Shown: in pieces, positions 13,051 to 25,200 of the stretch
How the letters are laid out: the number at the start of each line of letters is the position of its first letter
How positions within the stretch are numbered: position 1 is the stretch's first letter
Assembly: GCA_031308135.1 (NCBI GenBank)
Contig: JAHLJT010000631.1
Span: 266,958,948-267,022,947 of the forward strand
Direction of reading: 5' to 3'
DNA length: 64,000 bases
Source: Acheta domesticus
Lineage: Eukaryota > Arthropoda > Insecta > Orthoptera > Gryllidae
Program-made: the position numbers and the translations under genes
The notes under the pieces: model-generated
Seen by the model: only the letters and a program-made list of their open reading frames with translations
Database searches by the model: none
What the model was told of the DNA's origin: nothing

Positions 13051-13260
13051 GATAACCTGGCGCACCCACTCTTAAACGTTGTTTTTTTTTTGGTTTACGC
13101 ATTTTTCTTGTGTGGGTATGCCAACTTAACGTTAAGTTAGCGCACCCACGTAACATGTTATAGATTTTGATGTTGTGCATCGGTTTCAAAAATGTTAAAG
13201 GTGGGTATAAATTAGTTCAAAATTAGTACAAAATTGTGGTATATTTGTTTTTTTTGGTTG
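13051..13260 (-). repeat. Inverted copy of the 168-bp repeat
   Basis: The reverse complement reproduces the unit seen at 9448-9999, including ACAACATCAAAAT, CCCACACAAGAAAAATGCG, the AACTTAACGTTAAGTT palindrome and the GAGTGGGTGCGCCAGGTTA end. It holds about 1.25 units and abuts the Jockey-type LINE fragment that follows. Confidence 0.85.
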
Positions 13261-13264
13261 TACT

Positions 13265-14480
13265 CACTAATGTTAGCATTCAAACTAACCAAACAAACCG
13301 CAGCCGATTTATAATTACATAAAATCTCCCGGTATCATACACAATATATCTAAAAGAAATCTCAAAACTGAAATGGCCATTAACATACAAGAATTATACT
13401 ACAACATCACCAAATCATGGAAATACATCACAATGGAAACGATCCAAACAGAAGAAACAATAGGAGATGACAACAGACAACGCCCGACAATGATAGGGCA
13501 GTTGGGGACTCAAACAGGTATTGACCATATCCAACCCAATTGACGATGGACATATTAACAAACTATCTGTTGCAAAAATGGGACAAAATATGGAAAGAGC
13601 AAAAAAGCCAGTATCCTTCACAAGAAAATCGAGCATGTCAACAACCTTAAAGTCAACAGAAAATTAAGTAGGAGAGAGCAAGTCATCATATCAAGAATAA
13701 GAACAGGCCACTGTAAACTAAGCCACCTTCACCTGTTAACTAAGAATACTCCTCCCATCTGCTCTATCTGCAGCATCCCAAACACCATACAACACCTAAT
13801 TGTCGAATGCCCCCAATTCTCACAAGAAAAACAAAAACATCTGCAAGGAACGAACTTCGATTCAATCCTTGACTCCCCCTACATACCAAAAAAAAATTAT
13901 AGAATTCTGCAAACATATCAAACTTTCTGACGAAATATAAACGGAATAGTGTATACAACAAGGAGCAATCAATGTATAAGCAAGTATGGGTGTACACTTA
14001 TGTATACATGTTTAGAGTAACAATATTTAAAATATGTACATATTGAAGTTTGTAAACTGTTCAATATAATATGTTTTACATCTTGGTGATGCAATACATT
14101 GTCTGCCGAGTGAACAAGTCTATTTACCAAATAAATATGTAGGAGTCCAAATAAGAGTATGTGTATTAAAAGTATTAAATGCACCAAATCTCAAGGAATT
14201 CCAACCAAGGAGAAGTCTATTATGGGAAGTACAATGAAACAAAAAGAAACTAATAACACAACAAAGAATGAAAACCCTTTCTCACTGCACCTTCTGTAAT
14301 TACTATTGCATTTATGTATTTTGTATTGCATTTTTGTTTTCGTGGTATATTTTCTATTGTATAATTTTGTGTTGTATCCTCATTGATTTTCTGGAATCTA
14401 AACTGTATATACAACGAACTGTGTATCCTTGTATTACAATGTAAACAATTGCAACCTTATACCTGTCGCTAATGACCATG
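13265..14480 (+). pseudogene. Jockey-type LINE, pol C-terminus and 3' UTR (5' part of a split element)
   Basis: Frames near 13640-13850 read SRREQVIISRIRTGHCKLSH, HLHLLTKNTPPICSICSI and NTIQHLIVECPQFSQEKQKH. This is the conserved C-terminal zinc-knuckle region (C-x2-C...H-x4-C) of Jockey-clade pol proteins, after the RNase H-like part. Stops and frameshifts precede it. The sequence then runs as a 3' UTR to 14480, where CGCTAATGACCATG is interrupted by another LINE; the tail resumes at 16099. The element is 5' truncated near 13265. Confidence 0.8.
14471..14480. repeat. Target-site duplication, left copy
   Basis: AATGACCATG at 14471-14480 matches 16089-16098 exactly and flanks the minus-strand LINE insertion. 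Confidence 0.85.
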
Positions 14481-16088
14481 TTTTTTTTTTTTTTCAATAA
14501 TTTTTATTTATAGTCGCATCAACGTCATGGTCATTAGCGACTATATACACTGTACATTAGAGATTACATGTATATCATTAAATTACAATTGACATTATGG
14601 GATTACAACATTGTAGGAATATACTAATAAATGTATACAGTAATGAGATTAAATATCCTTGAAAATGTTTGCAGCTTTACAAAACTTAATAATATGATCT
14701 TGTTCTTCAGTGGAATACAATATAGCTTCATGTTTGAATTTAAATGATTGTCTTAGTTGATTGAAGTTTGGACACTCTTTAAAAATATGGTCTAGAGTCC
14801 TTTGAATTTTGCACAGTTCACACATTGGAGGGGATCTTTTTTGCAGTAGATGAAGATGGGTTAATTTGGAATGTCCAGATCTTATTCTCGATAGTACAAC
14901 TTGCTCTCTGCGATTTATTCTTATTGAAGCGTATTGAGTTAAATTTATTTAAGGTTTTATGCATTGAGCTGGCTTTATATTTTGTCCAGTCGTGGTTCCA
15001 TTTGTTTGTCATCACTTTCCTTATATACTTCAGAATATCTTCAGTGGTACATGATAATTTGTGTATATTTGTGTTCGATTGTAGATCAATCGAAGAAATA
15101 ACGTTACTATTATCTTGAGTTGAGCACTTCTCACTATTTAGGTTGGTATTAGGTTGGGTACAAGTTCCTCGGGATCCATGCTAGGATAAGGTTTTTTCCG
15201 GATTTACATATTTTGAAGTATGTCTCCCTAATGACGATTTCCAAACTTGAACAGTGGATTTTTTGGAAGGCATGTTGAATAACGTGTAGGTCATTTGAAA
15301 AACGATGACATTGGAGAGCATAATTGGCATATAAACTTAAGTGCTGATGTTAAAGCATAGATCGTTGCAGTTGTAGCACTTGTATACTTTTTTAGTTGAA
15401 ACTTAATTGTTTTATCTTTCATATACACAAAAGCCTCTGTCCCGATATCATTTGTAATTCCATTTATATAAATCAGACAATAGCTTTTATATTTGATTCT
15501 TAATTCAGAGAAGATGGTGTTCCTCTCTTCGAGTGTGGTTGCAGAGCATTGATATTCAGTTAATGATAAATCAATTTGGGGTGTAGGAATTATCCATGGG
15601 GAATATTGGAAACTCTCAGTTTTCCAGCTTGAATGTTTTGAGCATTGGTCTCTTTCAGTAGTTCCTCAACTCTGTTGTAGAAGAGGTTGTGCTTAGTGTG
15701 GATAGATTTAAACAGGGGGAATACATCATTATATATGATAGCATTAGTGGAAGAGGAGGCTTTGATAGCATAGTTCATGGTGAGGATTTGTCTCCGGAAT
15801 GAAAGGGTTGGTTCTTGTGCTTCTATTAAAATGCTTCCTATAGGCGTTGTGCGGAAGCATCCGGTACAGATTCGAAGGGCTTGGTTATGAATTATGTCCA
15901 GTTTTTTTAATACAGGATTTAGCAGAGTTGTAGATTATTGCTCCATAATCAATTTTACTTCTAATGATTGCCTTGTATGTGAGGAGAAGTAGATTTCTGT
16001 CGGCTCCCCAATTATTGTGAGAGGCACTTAAGGATGTTTAATCTGTTCTTGCATTCATCAGCGAGTTTGTTGATGTGATTATTCCATG
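14481..16088 (-). mobile_element. Jockey-type LINE inserted into the 3' tail of a related LINE
   Basis: The left end is a run of T (poly-A on the minus strand), and then the 3' UTR CGCTAATGACCATGACGTTG. The minus-strand coding text includes SKLTHLHLLQKRSPPMCELC and IQRTLDHIFKECPNF at about 14880-14770 (C-terminal zinc knuckle), ending IIKFCKAANIFKDI at about 14655. Upstream (15780-16080) are NNWGADRNLLLLTYKAIIRS and KIDYGAIIYNSA, the RT/RNase H linker region. It is truncated at 16088 (WNNHINKLADE) and carries stops. A 10-bp duplication flanks it, so this is a typical 5'-truncated target-primed insertion. Confidence 0.85.
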
Positions 16089-16098
16089 AATGACCATG
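16089..16098. repeat. Target-site duplication, right copy
   Basis: AATGACCATG, identical to 14471-14480. The split host LINE tail continues immediately after it. Confidence 0.85.
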
Positions 16099-16140
16099 TT
16101 GTTGATGCGAAAATAAATAAATAAATTTAAAAAAAAAAAG
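16099..16140 (+). mobile_element. Remaining 3' tail of the split Jockey-type LINE
   Basis: TTGTTGATGCGAAAATAAAT followed by an A-rich tail. Joined across the insertion it completes the tail motif CGCTAATGACCATG + TTGTTGATGCG, equivalent to the tail of the inserted LINE. Confidence 0.8.
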
Positions 16141-16787
16141 TTAGAAGCATCGTATTTAATGCTATGTTTGACCTTGCTTTTATTTACACCAAAATGAGTA
16201 ACAATTCTAAACATTTCAGTCGAACTTCAGAAAAAATCGAAATCTCACGTGAAAATTCATTCTAATATTTAAAATAATGTTTATGGTAGGTAATGTATGT
16301 AGTAGTAAATAGTTCAATGAAAAGGTTTTTGGCATTGAGCAAAACATTTGCATTTTATACCAATGTTTTTACTTCCGAACTGAAAAGTGCAATTTTATTT
16401 CAAACCTAAATTCCTAAAATACGTAATCTTCAATTTTCGAGTTTGTTGACCTAGAATATTATACAAACTCTAAATTTTAACGCAAAAAACGAATTGGCGT
16501 GTGAAACTGAAAATTTCAAACGGTACGTATGTTTAAATACGAAATGTTTTTTTCCAAATATTTCATGTTTTAAGCAGTCCAAATAGCATATTTTCACAAA
16601 GCTTAAGAATTTACAATACTAGGTCAAAATTTATTGATTTTTAGTTCACATAACCCTACTTCTAATCATAAATGTAGTAAATGTTACCTTAATTTAAATT
16701 TATTGTTTGCAAATTAAAAATTAATGTTAATCTATACATTACAGTTGTAGATTACATTATATTTTTGGACTAATTTGAACAAGTATA
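16141..16787. other. AT-rich spacer, nothing recognised
   Basis: No open frame, repeat structure or RNA signal that I can support. Confidence 0.4.
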
Positions 16788-17340
16788 AACCGTGTCCGGG
16801 GGGAAACATCGAAACTTCGAAAATAAGCTCTTAAGACTATGCTAAGCCTATTTTGTTTAATAAACTATATGGATACTCCGATCGTTTGACCGCAATAAGC
16901 ACTCAAAATTTGGTTGAGAAAAATGATTTCTAGGCAAAAATTTGCATTATGGAAACATATAATCACTCTAGAAACACGTAAGTTGTTTATTACTAACGCA
17001 AGGAATTAATATATTTGCTCAGACAGATAAATTAAGCGAGAAATAAAAAAGCAGTCGAATTGTGTAAATTGGGTGCTTTTTTATTTCTCGCTTAATTTTT
17101 CTTTCTGAACAAATATATTCATTTTTTTGTAAATAATAAACACTTATATATTTCTGGAGTGTTTCTACGCTTCCGTAATGCAAATTTTTGCCTAGAAATC
17201 AATTTTTCAAACCAACTTTTGAATGCTTATTGCGGCTCAACCATTAGAAATATCCACATAGCATAGTTAGACAAATGTGGCTTAGAATAGTCTTAAGAGC
17301 TTGTTTTCGAAGTTTCGACGTTTCCTCCCCGAACACCCTG
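16788..17340. mobile_element. Fold-back (palindromic) MITE-like element
   Basis: Two arms of about 250 bp are inverted complements. The left arm carries GAAACATCGAAACTTCGAAA, AAGCTCTTAAGACTATGCTA and TTCTAGGCAAAAATTTGCAT; the right arm carries their complements in reverse order, ending TTTCCTCCCCGAACACCCTG. TATA flanks both ends (16784-16787 and 17341-17344), compatible with a TA or TATA target duplication. The centre is an A/T-rich hairpin around AAATAAAAAAGC. No transposase is present, so it would be non-autonomous. Confidence 0.85.
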
Positions 17341-17463
17341 TATATCCAACGTGTGTGTAGGCGAAAGAGTGGCTCTGATGGCCTGAGCTTTACCATATCA
17401 AGACTCTATCTTACTCTAATTCACGACTAGATATCTTATGAGTCGGTTGATTATAAAGTCTAC

Positions 17464-19420
17464 TCAGGGTTGCAACCAGCTTCCTAAGAAGTAGATCTGG
17501 GGTCTATCGGTGCCTATACAAAACTTTGCGAAAAATGTGAGCTGTTCCAAATAACAAAATTTCTTGCTCTTAGCAAAGTTCTTACACACATTTTGCGGAA
17601 CAAATCTAGAGTTCCGATAAGTATTGAGACAACCTGTGCTTTTACTCCTCACATTCGGCTCATCTCGATTTGCAACTCTTGTATTTGAGACGTTTCTATG
17701 CCTATATTGGTTACGACGTTTTGATCGCATGGCACAGCAACATCAACAGGTTGACCGATTTTCCTCCAAATTCCAGATTACAATATCATGTTTGTTTGCC
17801 TCTTTCTTGCAATCAGTTTGAATTAGTTGGTCGTACGATATTGTACACTGTCCAACAGACGTCATCGGTTTTGGCGAGTGTTCGTACCACTTGGGGCATG
17901 TGTTCGGAACTTCCAGAGCGGTACGGATCTGTCAGTGGAGGTAACTTCACACCCTGTCGTGTCTTTCACGTCGGTCTTTGCTAGAATTGGACAAGCTGAG
18001 ACGATATGATCAATGGTTTCTACTTGTTCCTGGCAAATGCGGCATTTGTCATCTTGGGAAATTTTAAGAACCGCTTTATCATAATGTCATGTTTTCAACG
18101 CCTGGTCTTGGGTAGCTATTAAACTGCTTGTGATTCTGGCTTCATCCTTACCCTTTTAAGACACTTAAATGATTGATCTTTATTAATCTGTATCCTGTAC
18201 ATTCATTTTAAATATTGTCCATGGAGTGGTTTGTCTCTCTATGATTTCTTTAACATTTTTTGTGTCTCACATTTCATGTTAAGTAATATGAGAAATTCAA
18301 TGTCTTTGTTATTCTGCGTATCTTGCATAATCTTGTTTGCAATGCTTCTTGCTACACTTACAATGCTTCTGTATCCCATTCTTTTGGTCATATATCATGA
18401 ATTGCCTCATTAGTGGGTCATCTTGATGGCTGAGTACATACTTTCCCATCCCAACTATTGCATTATGCCAGGAGGCTTCAATTTGTCTGAAGCCTCTTCC
18501 TCCTTCCTTACGCGACACATAAACTCTACGCACACATCAGCTCTAGGGTGGGCGACATGATGCATTGTTAGCAGTTTTCTGTTTTTTTCGATCCATGATG
18601 CGGATTTCTTCCTCAGTCCAGTCCACTAGTCCGGAACTGTACTCTACTTCAGGCAACGCCAGACTACCAATTGCAGATATTTTATCCTGGAGTTCAGAGC
18701 AGACTGCAGGATAAGTTTCACTCTTCTGTAATACTCCCTGCAAATCCTCTTTCATTTGTGTCGTTTTTGATGGTGTCAGATTCTTCAATGTCCAGATATT
18801 TGTAAGTTGTAAGTGGCTCAAGATCTTGAATCACAGTATGCATAACAACTTCAATGTTCTTTGACGTTGTCACGTTGCCTCTCTTTCAATTGATTTTTCC
18901 ACTCTTGTCAAGACCAAACTTCTTGCAGATGTCATTGCTAAAATATTTCTTGACAGAGAGCATTTGAGAGAGAATCGCTTCATTCTTAGCAAACAGTTGA
19001 AGATCATTCATGTAAAATGTGATACTGGCCTTTCATCACCATGGAACTTGTAACTAAAGCCAATGTGCGACAACTGTCTACAAAGTGGGATCAAACTAAT
19101 TCAAAACAGCAGAGGGGATAACGAATCTTCTTGAAAACCCCCCTGTTAACCTGAATACTTCTGGTTTCTACTACATACTTTCCGCTGTGTAATAATAACC
19201 TGGTACCCCACAATTTCAAACTAGCCTTGCAAAACTCTATTAGTCTAGGATGAAATAGATCTCTTGGGTCTTCAAAATACAATCGTGAAGTTCACTGTCA
19301 AAGGCCTTCTGGTAGTCAATCCAAGCCAAGCTTCAATTCCGTTTTCGTTTCCTTACATCATTTAAAATGACTTTACTCGTATTTAGAAGAAATATTTCCT
19401 TACAGCCATAAGAACATTTA
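17464..19420 (-). pseudogene. R2-like LINE, RT to C-terminus, heavily degraded
   Basis: Read on the minus strand from 19420: SLAWIDYQKAFDSELHD (RT motif A), SLKLWGTRLLLHSGKYVVET, RSIQVNRGVF, then YMNDLQLFAKNE at about 19010 (the YMDD box with a substitution), and LEPLTTYKYLDIEES-like text. GGRGFRQIEASWHNA lies at about 18500. The zinc-knuckle CRICQEQVETIDHIVSACP is at about 18030. The tail contains VDVAVPCDQNV (17730) and QIYFLGSWLQP (17470). YMDD-type RT followed by C-x2-C-x7-H-x4-C and an acidic VDVAVPxD motif suits R2-type LINEs, which use a restriction-like endonuclease. Many stops and frameshifts are present. Confidence 0.8.
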
Positions 19421-19484
19421 CGACATCGTTGCCATATGGACATATTCCATGGTGGCCATAGGGGCAACTATGTTAAAATCGCGC

Positions 19485-19744
19485 TGTAAAGTGGACTTGG
19501 CGCGGCGGCGTCGGCAGAGCGGTGCTGCGCCCCTGCGGCGGGCGGGCGAACCGGGCCGGCGCGCCGAGGGGCTGGCGCGCGCGGCGGCGGGCAGTCGCAG
19601 CGGGCGCGGCCGCGGCGGACGCGTGGCCTTGGGGAGTGCGAAGGGCTCTGCGAGGGCGCGGGCGGCGCCGACACGTGTGCGCGCGACGAGGCTCCCGACC
19701 GGCGAGGCTCGCTCCTCCGCTGACCGGATTACTCTCAGAGACAG
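19485..19744 (+). promoter_or_regulatory. CpG-rich island ending in a splice donor; possible first exon and promoter
   Basis: The GC-rich, CpG-dense block stands out sharply from AT-rich flanks. Its 3' edge is TCTCAGAGACAG|GTAAGC at 19744/19745, a near-consensus 5' splice site on the plus strand. No conserved coding domain is seen, and frames on both strands are Ala/Arg-rich composition artefacts, so a non-coding 5' exon with overlapping promoter is the simplest reading. Any downstream exons are outside the window or not recognised. A random GC island cannot be excluded. Confidence 0.4.
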
Positions 19745-19760
19745 GTAAGCACGTCGGCGG

Positions 19761-22700
19761 GCAGGGAAGAAAAGGGTTCGATGCTGGTGGTCGGAGTTGG
19801 AGTGAAGTTTTGTGAAGTGCCGGATGAACAGCGCATCGCGAAATCTGGTTTGTCATTTTGTCGCGGGTTTCAGTACTAAAATGCTTCAGGGAAGTAAGAA
19901 GGGAATAATAAGACCTCACAAAAACTGGAGGAAAAAAAGAAAGTATCTACTTTGGAATTATAGGAGTCACTATGATTATGGAAGTGCTTTCTCGTCGTTT
20001 TTGTACTTAATAGGCTAGAATGTTAACACTGTTTTTGTTGTCAGTTGTAGCTTATTACATCTGGCACAACAAGAATTTGGTAACTTGGATTCTGCTGCGT
20101 ACTGTTCGAGATGTGCATGAGATTATGTAGAAAAGTGTGAAGTAATATTAGACTTTGTGTGTTTTTTATGAATCAACAAGAAATTGAATTTCTTTCTTTC
20201 CCTTCAATACAATGAAAATGTTTATATTCAAGTCGTGTTTACTTCGTGAAACATTGCTTGTTCTCAAATGGAAATAAATTTTCTATTGCAATTTGACATT
20301 CATCGCGCCGTACTTTGTGTATCTTTTAGTTGCTAATTCTTGTTATTACTCTTTATATCTTCGTTAACTGTATTATGTTATATTCTAGGCTTCAATATTC
20401 ACAAGTAGTATTTAGAAAATTGTCTCTTATCATCTGAAATATAAATGTATGTAATGAAATGTATTTTTTCATAAGAAACCTTTTTTTAATTGTAATGTCA
20501 GAACAAATGATTTCACTAATGTACGAAGAATAGGTAATTATTCACCTCAAATTCGGTTTTCATGATTTCTTATGACTCACGGATTAGGTAAATTGCAAAC
20601 ATTTCATAATATTCGGTCAATCGCTATCTTTTATGAGCATCATTCATCTCTTTATAATTCATGTTTCGGTCTAAATTAAAACAAAACTTCACAAGATGAC
20701 AGCAATCTGATCATAAGTCTAGAAGTAAACTATCGAAAAAACAAGCCTCATCTTTTATTGATGATTTCACAAGTCCAAAATTCAAATATGTTCAATATGA
20801 GACTTTATGTATGTTGTAACGGGAAATTTGGAATTTCTCGTCTTTGAATATTCTTTCTCGCTATTGTGCGTTCTATTTTAAACAGGTGAAATCGATAATT
20901 TCCCCGTGAAAGTAACAGAAGACACACTTCAGATACCCGACAATAGAACTAATCAGTTGCAGCAGTAGTGCCGTTTTAAATGTAACACCCATTATCATTG
21001 AAATCTTCCTATTTTTTAAGACGCGTGAAATAAAAATATATTGTGCCGAATATAGCGATAGTTGTTTTAGAAACACTTACAGTAGTATGTAAGAAAAAAC
21101 GATACATTTCTAAATCTATTACAATTCTTTGAGAGGCAGAGTGGGAGGGTTTTGTATTGAAAATTATTTAATCACCTGCAAGAGTATATTTCAATTGATT
21201 GTTTCAAGAGAACTTTATCTTTTATTACCACTTGTTTAAAGAAAGCATTGTAGCATTTGTTTTGAATTTTCGTTTTTTCTGTGATTTTTTTTTATCTCAT
21301 CCCAGTTTTTTTCTTGTGACCAGTGAATATGAAATTAAGATTTGGGTTTAATTGAAACAAAAAATTAATGAAATTAATTGTGTTGTTACCTGACACCCTT
21401 GATTGAGTAATTACCCTTTTGGGAGGTCAAGAACAAACTTTATGATGTTTTTATACGAATTATAATTACAAAATTTAATGTATCGATCGATTCCTCTAGT
21501 ATCCTGTTTTAGAACTTTCCTTCATTGCATTATTTAAAGTTGATGATTACTTTTTTACAAAGACAATTCGAACTTGATATTATAATTAGCAACTGTTTGA
21601 AAAAAACTGTTTTGAATTTTTTTTACTTTAGAAACAAATTATTTTATACTCTTATATTCAAAATTATTAATGAAGTCAAAGTCAATTGAAATTCATTGTC
21701 AAATTGAAGTCAAAGAGTAGTAGAACTGCCGAGTGCCAAGATAGATCTTTTAACTTGTAAAAAAGTTTCACATTTTTCACCCTTGAGTGGAGTAGGCTAT
21801 TTAAATAGTAACATCATTACAGTGGATGTTATTGCTTTACATGGTACCAAGATAGGGCTTTATCTTGTGACAAAATTCACATTCTCTACCGTTGAGAGGA
21901 GTACAATATTTAAATAGTAACATCATCATAGTGGAAGTTATTGCTTTACATGTTATGACGCCACTGATCTATCACTACAAGTGCTCTGTGCAATCTTCAC
22001 GTTCTATGTTGTTGTGAAAATACCATTTTGTGTGATTAGTTTTAAGTTCATAAGTGTGCGTTATTCAGATGTATTAAGTACGTTCCTATGTTCACAAAAA
22101 TTAAATCATTCACATAACTTTCAACTGAACTGGTGAATATGTACGTATTTATATCGAGAAAATTGAGAGAAAATATCTGAAGGCACATTTTATTTTGTTT
22201 AACATTGACCCTTTAAATTCAGTGTACTCATGGAGAATATTTCATACCCAATTTTTATTTTTTGCTGAACTACATAGGTCTTGGGTCCCTCTCGATAAGC
22301 GGTGAGAGATAAATATTTTTCATACATCTTTTACTCCATGTTAATGATGAATTTAGAATATCACTCTCTCAATGAACTTTAACATTATTTTTCTTCATGT
22401 GATAATTAAATTGGAAGTTACTTTAATACATTAGAAGAATGTTGAAATGAATACACTGAATTGGTTATGCACAACGCAGAGGATGCTTAAGATTAGAGTG
22501 CGGTTTCTTCTACAATTACAGTTTTTTGTCTTCGTATGTTCAGTGCTCAAAATCGTGACCTAGGTGAATCAAGGCAATCCTAACACAATATGCAAATTTT
22601 TATGACTGAGTTTGAGCATATTGTTCCATGTTACATATTTTAAATATTTCGCTAAATTTTTTGGTATTTAAAAAATTCTTATTCTACCTATTTTCTTAAA

Positions 22701-24370
22701 ATTTATCATAATAATATAATAATTTTAAAAAATGAAGATATTTAATTAATTTTCAAAAATAGTTGTTACTTCAAAAATCGTCATATTTCTTACACATATT
22801 CAGAATTGCGTTCTTAAGACGCGAGGTGACGCGACCAGTTGCGTGCGGTCTGTCTGGGTTAAGCTCCGTCTGCACGGAGTGAACATTGCGACAAGTACAC
22901 GTGTGCGCTGACAAAATTATCTTTAGCTGAACAGAAAATGTGTTGAATGGGTGGATTAAACCAACTTGCGAGAGTTATTGGTTAGCCTAGGAAGAATGCT
23001 ACAGTAATTGCAAGTCATTGGGAATTTAAAGATGAAGTATTTAAAGGTGATAAATAATACTGATAATTGATAGATTGCTTTTTTGTGTAATTTTGAGGAA
23101 TGTAAAGAAAATAAACGTGATGCAGTTCAAGGTTTTATTATTGTGACAATTATTGCGAATAAATACAATGAGAGCAAACATTTTCTGAACTCTCATCTGC
23201 TTCAGGAACATTCATTTCAATTTTTTTATAATATTTTAAAAGTGTTTGTCGAATACGCGGGCAAAATGCTTTTGACGTCATCATAGTCACTAAGGTTAAT
23301 ATGTTCCACCCGTGCACCTTTGACAACACAATAAACCTGAGAGCTCTGCTTCGTGTCGAACATAATGTGTAGGCGCAACTGCCTTGCTTCCTGTTTTATC
23401 TTGATGCAGCTCCCTTAGTCTTCGCCTTTGTTCGTCTTGTCCGTCTTGTCCTCGTTCTTGTTCAGACCCAACACGAGCGAATTGGGCAAATAATGACGAT
23501 TTGGATTCAAACCTACTGCATTTTCTTTATTTCTTTATTGTGACACAAACCTTCTCCCCTTTCTACTTTATGAAGTCAATTTCATGCTTCTTTTGCAAAA
23601 ATGATACAACTTTGTAGACGTGCAGTACACAACGTACACACGATTAACATAATTTTGAAGTGAGTTCGAGATTTAAAAAAAATACGAACGATACAAGTGA
23701 TTCCGCACCGATCATAGAAATGGAACCATGCATTTATTGATTTACTATTTTCTACTATCTACGTATGGCACGGTTTTTTATTTCTACGACTCTTCCGCAG
23801 GTCGACTTTAAAATGACCTACACAACTGATTCTTTATGCAAAACCTTTTCAAATAACTCCCAAGGTACACAGAAAATTATATATTTTAAAATAATAGATT
23901 ACAAAATACGTGGGTTAAATTTAAAACTTTGAGCCCGAACAATTCGACTGTATTCATCTGTTCCAAAATTGTTCTTACTTCCTATACACTATTAATAGTG
24001 CTCACTTATTAGCAGCACCATTGCCATTTCTCCTCAACATTGCTTTTAGAGCTTCTAATTTTAATTTTAACTAGGCTTTTTTTATACATACGTTAGAGAA
24101 TATCACGTTTTATTGATTTATTATGTCCTCAAATTCAAAATCAAGGGGAAAGACTCGACAAATTAAATTATCGTCAGTAAAATTCGTCTTCTGAATTTAA
24201 GCAATTTTTATTCTGCTAATATAACAAACGAACAAGATCTTCACCGTGCAAGTTTGACAGGTTAGGGTAGATGAAAAAGTGAGGAAACTGTGATACCAAA
24301 AAGACAATCTGAGAAGAATGCAGTAAAGCAAATCGGTCAGTTTCGCCTGCGAACAGAGCGAAGAGATATT
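19761..24370. other. AT-rich stretch, no gene recognised
   Basis: If the island at 19.5 kb is a first exon, this would be intron. Apart from a local duplication at 21735-21957 and a short GC-richer patch at about 22820-22910, I see only AT-rich unique-looking sequence and short chance frames. Confidence 0.4.
21735..21957 (+). repeat. Local tandem duplication, about 110-bp unit
   Basis: The two copies share GTTGAG/CTTGAG-GAGTA, ATTTAAATAGTAACATCAT, AGTGGA-GTTATTGCTTTACAT and a CCAAGATAG start. They have diverged by several substitutions. Confidence 0.8.
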
Positions 24371-25200
24371 TGCGCACGTGCAATGAGAGGGCGGGTGAGC
24401 AAGGGAGCGGATGCGCGGCAGGTAGTTCCGACGGACTGTCGTTGGCAGGGCGCGCGAGTATGCAAGGCAAGCGATGATGTGGGGGTGCGGGGCAATAAGC
24501 GAGTAGGGGGGGTGAGCAAGCGTGCGGGCGAGTGAGTATGAGAGTGGGCGCGGGAGCGAGCGATTGGGCGGACGAGAGAGCATGCGAGTGGACGGGGGGA
24601 GCGAGAGACTGTTTGGGCAAACGAGCAAGTGAGCTGGCGGGCGAGCGGGCGGGTGAGAGAGGGAGAGTGGGTGGGTAAGAGAGTATCCGAGTGGGTGGGG
24701 AGCGAGCAAGTGGTCGGGCAAAACGAGCTAGAGAACTGGCGAGTGGGCGGGGGAGCGAGCGGACAAGAGAGTATGCGAGTGGGTAAGCGACCGTGCGAGT
24801 GGGCGAGCGCGTGGGCGATCGGGTGGGCGAGGCGTGGGCGAGCGCGTGGGCGATCGGGTGGGCGAGTGCGTGGGCGAGCGCGTGGGGCGATCGGGTGGGC
24901 GAGGCGTGGGCGAGCGCGTGGGCGATCGGGTGGGCGAGGCGTGGGCGAGCGCGTGGGCGAGGCGTGGGTGAGCGAGTGGGTGAGTGCGTGGGCGAGGCGT
25001 GGGCGAGCGAGTGGGCGAGCATGGGGCGAGCGCGTGGGCGAGGCGTGGGCGAGCGCGTGGGCGAGCGCGTGGGCGAGCGCGTGGGCGAGCGCGTGGGCGA
25101 GCGCGTGGGCGAGGCGTGGGCGAGCGAGCGAGTGAACTGGCGAGCGGGTGGGGAAGAGTGTATGCGGGAGGGTGAAGGAGCGAGCGAGCAAGTGGCTGCG
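24370..25200. repeat. GC-rich minisatellite, 12-bp GTGGGCGAGCGC unit
   Basis: The most regular part (24780-25130) is an array of GTGGGCGAGCGC with variants (GGCGAGGCGTGG, GGCGATCGGGTG). Degenerate GAGC/GGGCGAG repeats extend to both sides. The 12-bp period is a multiple of three and the unit has few stop trinucleotides, so long frames are open on both strands (for example 24337-25209 minus and 24629-25135 plus). These are artefacts of repeat structure. Confidence 0.9.
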
